A stretch of DNA of 5,612 bases from an uncultured Butyricicoccus sp. (lineage in GTDB: Bacteria > Bacillota > Clostridia > Oscillospirales > Butyricicoccaceae): the NCBI GenBank assembly GCA_959018045.1, contig CAUEJN010000079.1:1-5612 (forward strand), given 5' to 3'. A program made the position numbers and the translations under genes. The notes under the pieces are model-generated. The model was given only the letters and a program-made list of their open reading frames with translations. It made no database searches and was not told where the DNA came from. Below, in pieces: positions 4,759 to 5,612 of the stretch (position 1 is its first letter; each line of letters starts with the position of its first letter).

Positions 4759-5612
4759 ATGAAACGACGAAAGACAATCCGCGCGGGGCGGCTGGTATGG
4801 GATGTGATCTATACGGTGCCGCGTCCGAATGCCAGCCAGCACGAGCGCAAACGCATCCGTGCGGTGACTGCCGAGCAGGTCGCGCAGACTAACTGCAACA
4901 CCGCCCAGCGTAAGCTGGAGATGCTGATGGCAACGAATTTTGAACCGGATGATCTTGTGTTCACGGCGACATATCGGGACGAAGATCTCCCGGCCAGCCC
5001 TGACGTAACGCGGCGGCGGCTCACCAAGCTGTTCGCGCAGATCCGCGCGTATCGAAAGGCGCGCGGCCTGCCGGAACTGAAATACATCTATGTGTTGGAG
5101 GGGCGGCACGGAGACCACCGGCCGCATGTGCACATCGTCATGAACGCTGTCGGGAATGACCTCGAGCTGGTCAAGTCGCTCTGGATCTGGGGCGATAATG
5201 TGGACATGAAGCTGATTGGCGACCGTGGCTATGATGTTTGGGCGGGGTATTTTACCAAAGAGCGTCGGGAAGCCAGTCTTAATGGGAAGAAGCAGTATGT
5301 CGGGTCGCGAAACCTGAAGCGGCCGTCCGTTACCTATGAATGGGTGGACGATGGTGCCATGATTGACCCGCCGCCCGGCGTACAGGTGATAGACGACAGC
5401 GGCATAAAGCGGAATGAATACGCATCCTGCCGGTACATCAAGTACATGCTGCCGAAGCCAAAAAACAATAAAAAACTACGCGCACGCACGCGCGTAGTTG
5501 CTGACTTGGAATGGCCTGTAACATCCCACACGGGCATGGAGAAAAAGCCAAAACCACCTCGACAAACCCGAAAAACAGCGTATAATAAGAGACAAGGAGT
5601 TGCCAATGATTA
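4759..5612 (+). CDS. HUH-type replication initiator (rolling-circle Rep), open at the window edge
   Basis: The visible part is 284 residues from MKRRKTIRAGRLVWDVIYTV, with no stop; the final codon is cut at TA, which could become TAA or TAG. HUH endonucleases nick one strand at an origin through a tyrosine and start rolling-circle replication or transfer. Motif 1 is FTATY (68-72). Motif 2 is the metal-binding His pair in HGDHRPHVHIVM (His123, His125). Motif 3 candidates are Tyr158 and Tyr164 in GYDVWAGYFTKE, with Lys167. The order FTATY, then E-G-R-H-G-x2-R-P-H-V-H, then Y-x5-Y-F-T-K-E is like Rep proteins of small phages and plasmids (Microviridae-like and gpII-like), but I cannot fix the subfamily. 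No helicase domain is visible, so host helicase is likely used. The basic tail (from about 232) also holds a hairpin (5474-5499), a second promoter and the next start. Confidence 0.85.
   Translation, partial: MKRRKTIRAGRLVWDVIYTVPRPNASQHERKRIRAVTAEQVAQTNCNTAQRKLEMLMATNFEPDDLVFTATYRDEDLPASPDVTRRRLTKLFAQIRAYRKARGLPELKYIYVLEGRHGDHRPHVHIVMNAVGNDLELVKSLWIWGDNVDMKLIGDRGYDVWAGYFTKERREASLNGKKQYVGSRNLKRPSVTYEWVDDGAMIDPPPGVQVIDDSGIKRNEYASCRYIKYMLPKPKNNKKLRARTRVVADLEWPVTSHTGMEKKPKPPRQTRKTAYNKRQGVAND
5474..5499 (-). terminator. Perfect 10-bp hairpin in the rep 3' end, terminator-like on the minus strand
   Basis: AACTACGCGC (5474-5483) and GCGCGTAGTT (5490-5499) are perfect reverse complements around the loop ACGCAC. 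The + strand has an A-rich run just before it (5460-5475). Read on the minus strand, that is a GC-rich stem followed by a T-rich tract (TTTATTGTTTTTT), the shape of an intrinsic terminator for leftward transcripts. It lies within the rep reading frame. A role as a Rep binding or nicking hairpin is equally possible. Confidence 0.55.
5559..5586 (+). promoter_or_regulatory. Second SigA-type promoter, inside the rep 3' end
   Basis: TCGACA (5559-5564, 5 of 6 consensus bases) is followed by a 16-nt spacer and a perfect TATAAT (5581-5586). Transcription would start near 5593, right at the AAGGAG of the gene beginning at 5606, giving a very short leader. It shares GACAAACCYGAAAA with the rep promoter. 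Confidence 0.65.
5594..5599 (+). promoter_or_regulatory. Ribosome binding site for the gene starting at 5606
   Basis: AAGGAG is 6 nt before ATG 5606, which is good spacing. With the promoter just upstream it is the main evidence for a gene running off the right edge. Confidence 0.6.
5606..5612 (+). CDS. Start of a gene running off the right edge
   Basis: ATG ATT A is visible, preceded by AAGGAG at 6 nt and a TATAAT-type promoter. The rep frame reads AAT GAT TA- here. If the next base makes TAA or TAG, rep would end at 5613 and overlap this start by 8 nt, as at the 4175 junction. Nothing can be said about the product. Confidence 0.5.

Noticed and set aside
4249..5133. Minus-strand open frame of 294 codons
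   Set aside because: It runs across the rep promoter, hairpin and three + strand genes, including the HUH motif, and has no recognisable domain.
5334..5606. Minus-strand 90-codon frame starting MATPCLLLYAV, possible membrane protein
   Set aside because: It is antisense to rep, and its hydrophobic look comes from the complement of Lys-rich codons. The terminator-like hairpin lies within it, so a leftward transcript would be cut early.
1..5612. tRNA, rRNA, CRISPR array, insertion sequence or iteron array
   Set aside because: No cloverleaf, regular spacer-repeat array, transposase or tandem short repeats were seen; genes fill nearly the whole window.

Overview
The window is a GC-rich, gene-dense accessory region. 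Everything supported reads left to right on the + strand. GC-rich codon use, strong AGGAGG-type ribosome binding sites, ATGA stop/start overlaps and small Cys-pair proteins typical of clostridial mobile elements suggest a GC-rich gut Firmicute (Oscillospiraceae/Ruminococcaceae, Faecalibacterium-like). That placement is an inference from style, not a database match.

Layout. (1) Positions 1-287: the end of a CxxC protein, then a small gene that seems to change reading frame midway (112-287). (2) Positions 289-3105: an 88-aa acidic protein of unknown function, a ParA/Soj-type partition ATPase (552-1355) and an unusually long ParB-like protein (1339-3105). The ParB part of the latter is followed by a duplicated 22-residue linker, two DUF551-like modules and a nine-cysteine cluster. 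(3) Positions 3102-4656: five small coupled genes, four of them with Cys pairs or clusters that look like zinc knuckles. (4) Positions 4657-4758: the only real intergenic gap, with a near-consensus promoter and a large GC-rich hairpin. (5) Positions 4759-5612: a rolling-circle replication-type HUH endonuclease (Rep) that stays open to the window edge. Its last codons contain a second promoter and the start of another gene at 5606.

How it fits together. ParA and ParB would segregate the element and the HUH protein would start rolling-circle replication or a related nicking reaction. The small genes are probably accessory proteins made from one polycistronic mRNA by translational coupling. Partition genes next to an HUH initiator point to a plasmid, an integrative conjugative element or a phage-plasmid. 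No integrase, coat, conjugation or resistance gene is in the window, so these cannot be separated.

The most interesting signals are four. The two promoters on either side of rep share a 14-nt element (GACAAACCYGAAAA). There are hairpins in the rep leader and inside the rep 3' end. A perfect 9-bp-arm palindrome lies inside an AT-richer small gene. The ParB has a composite C-terminal extension.
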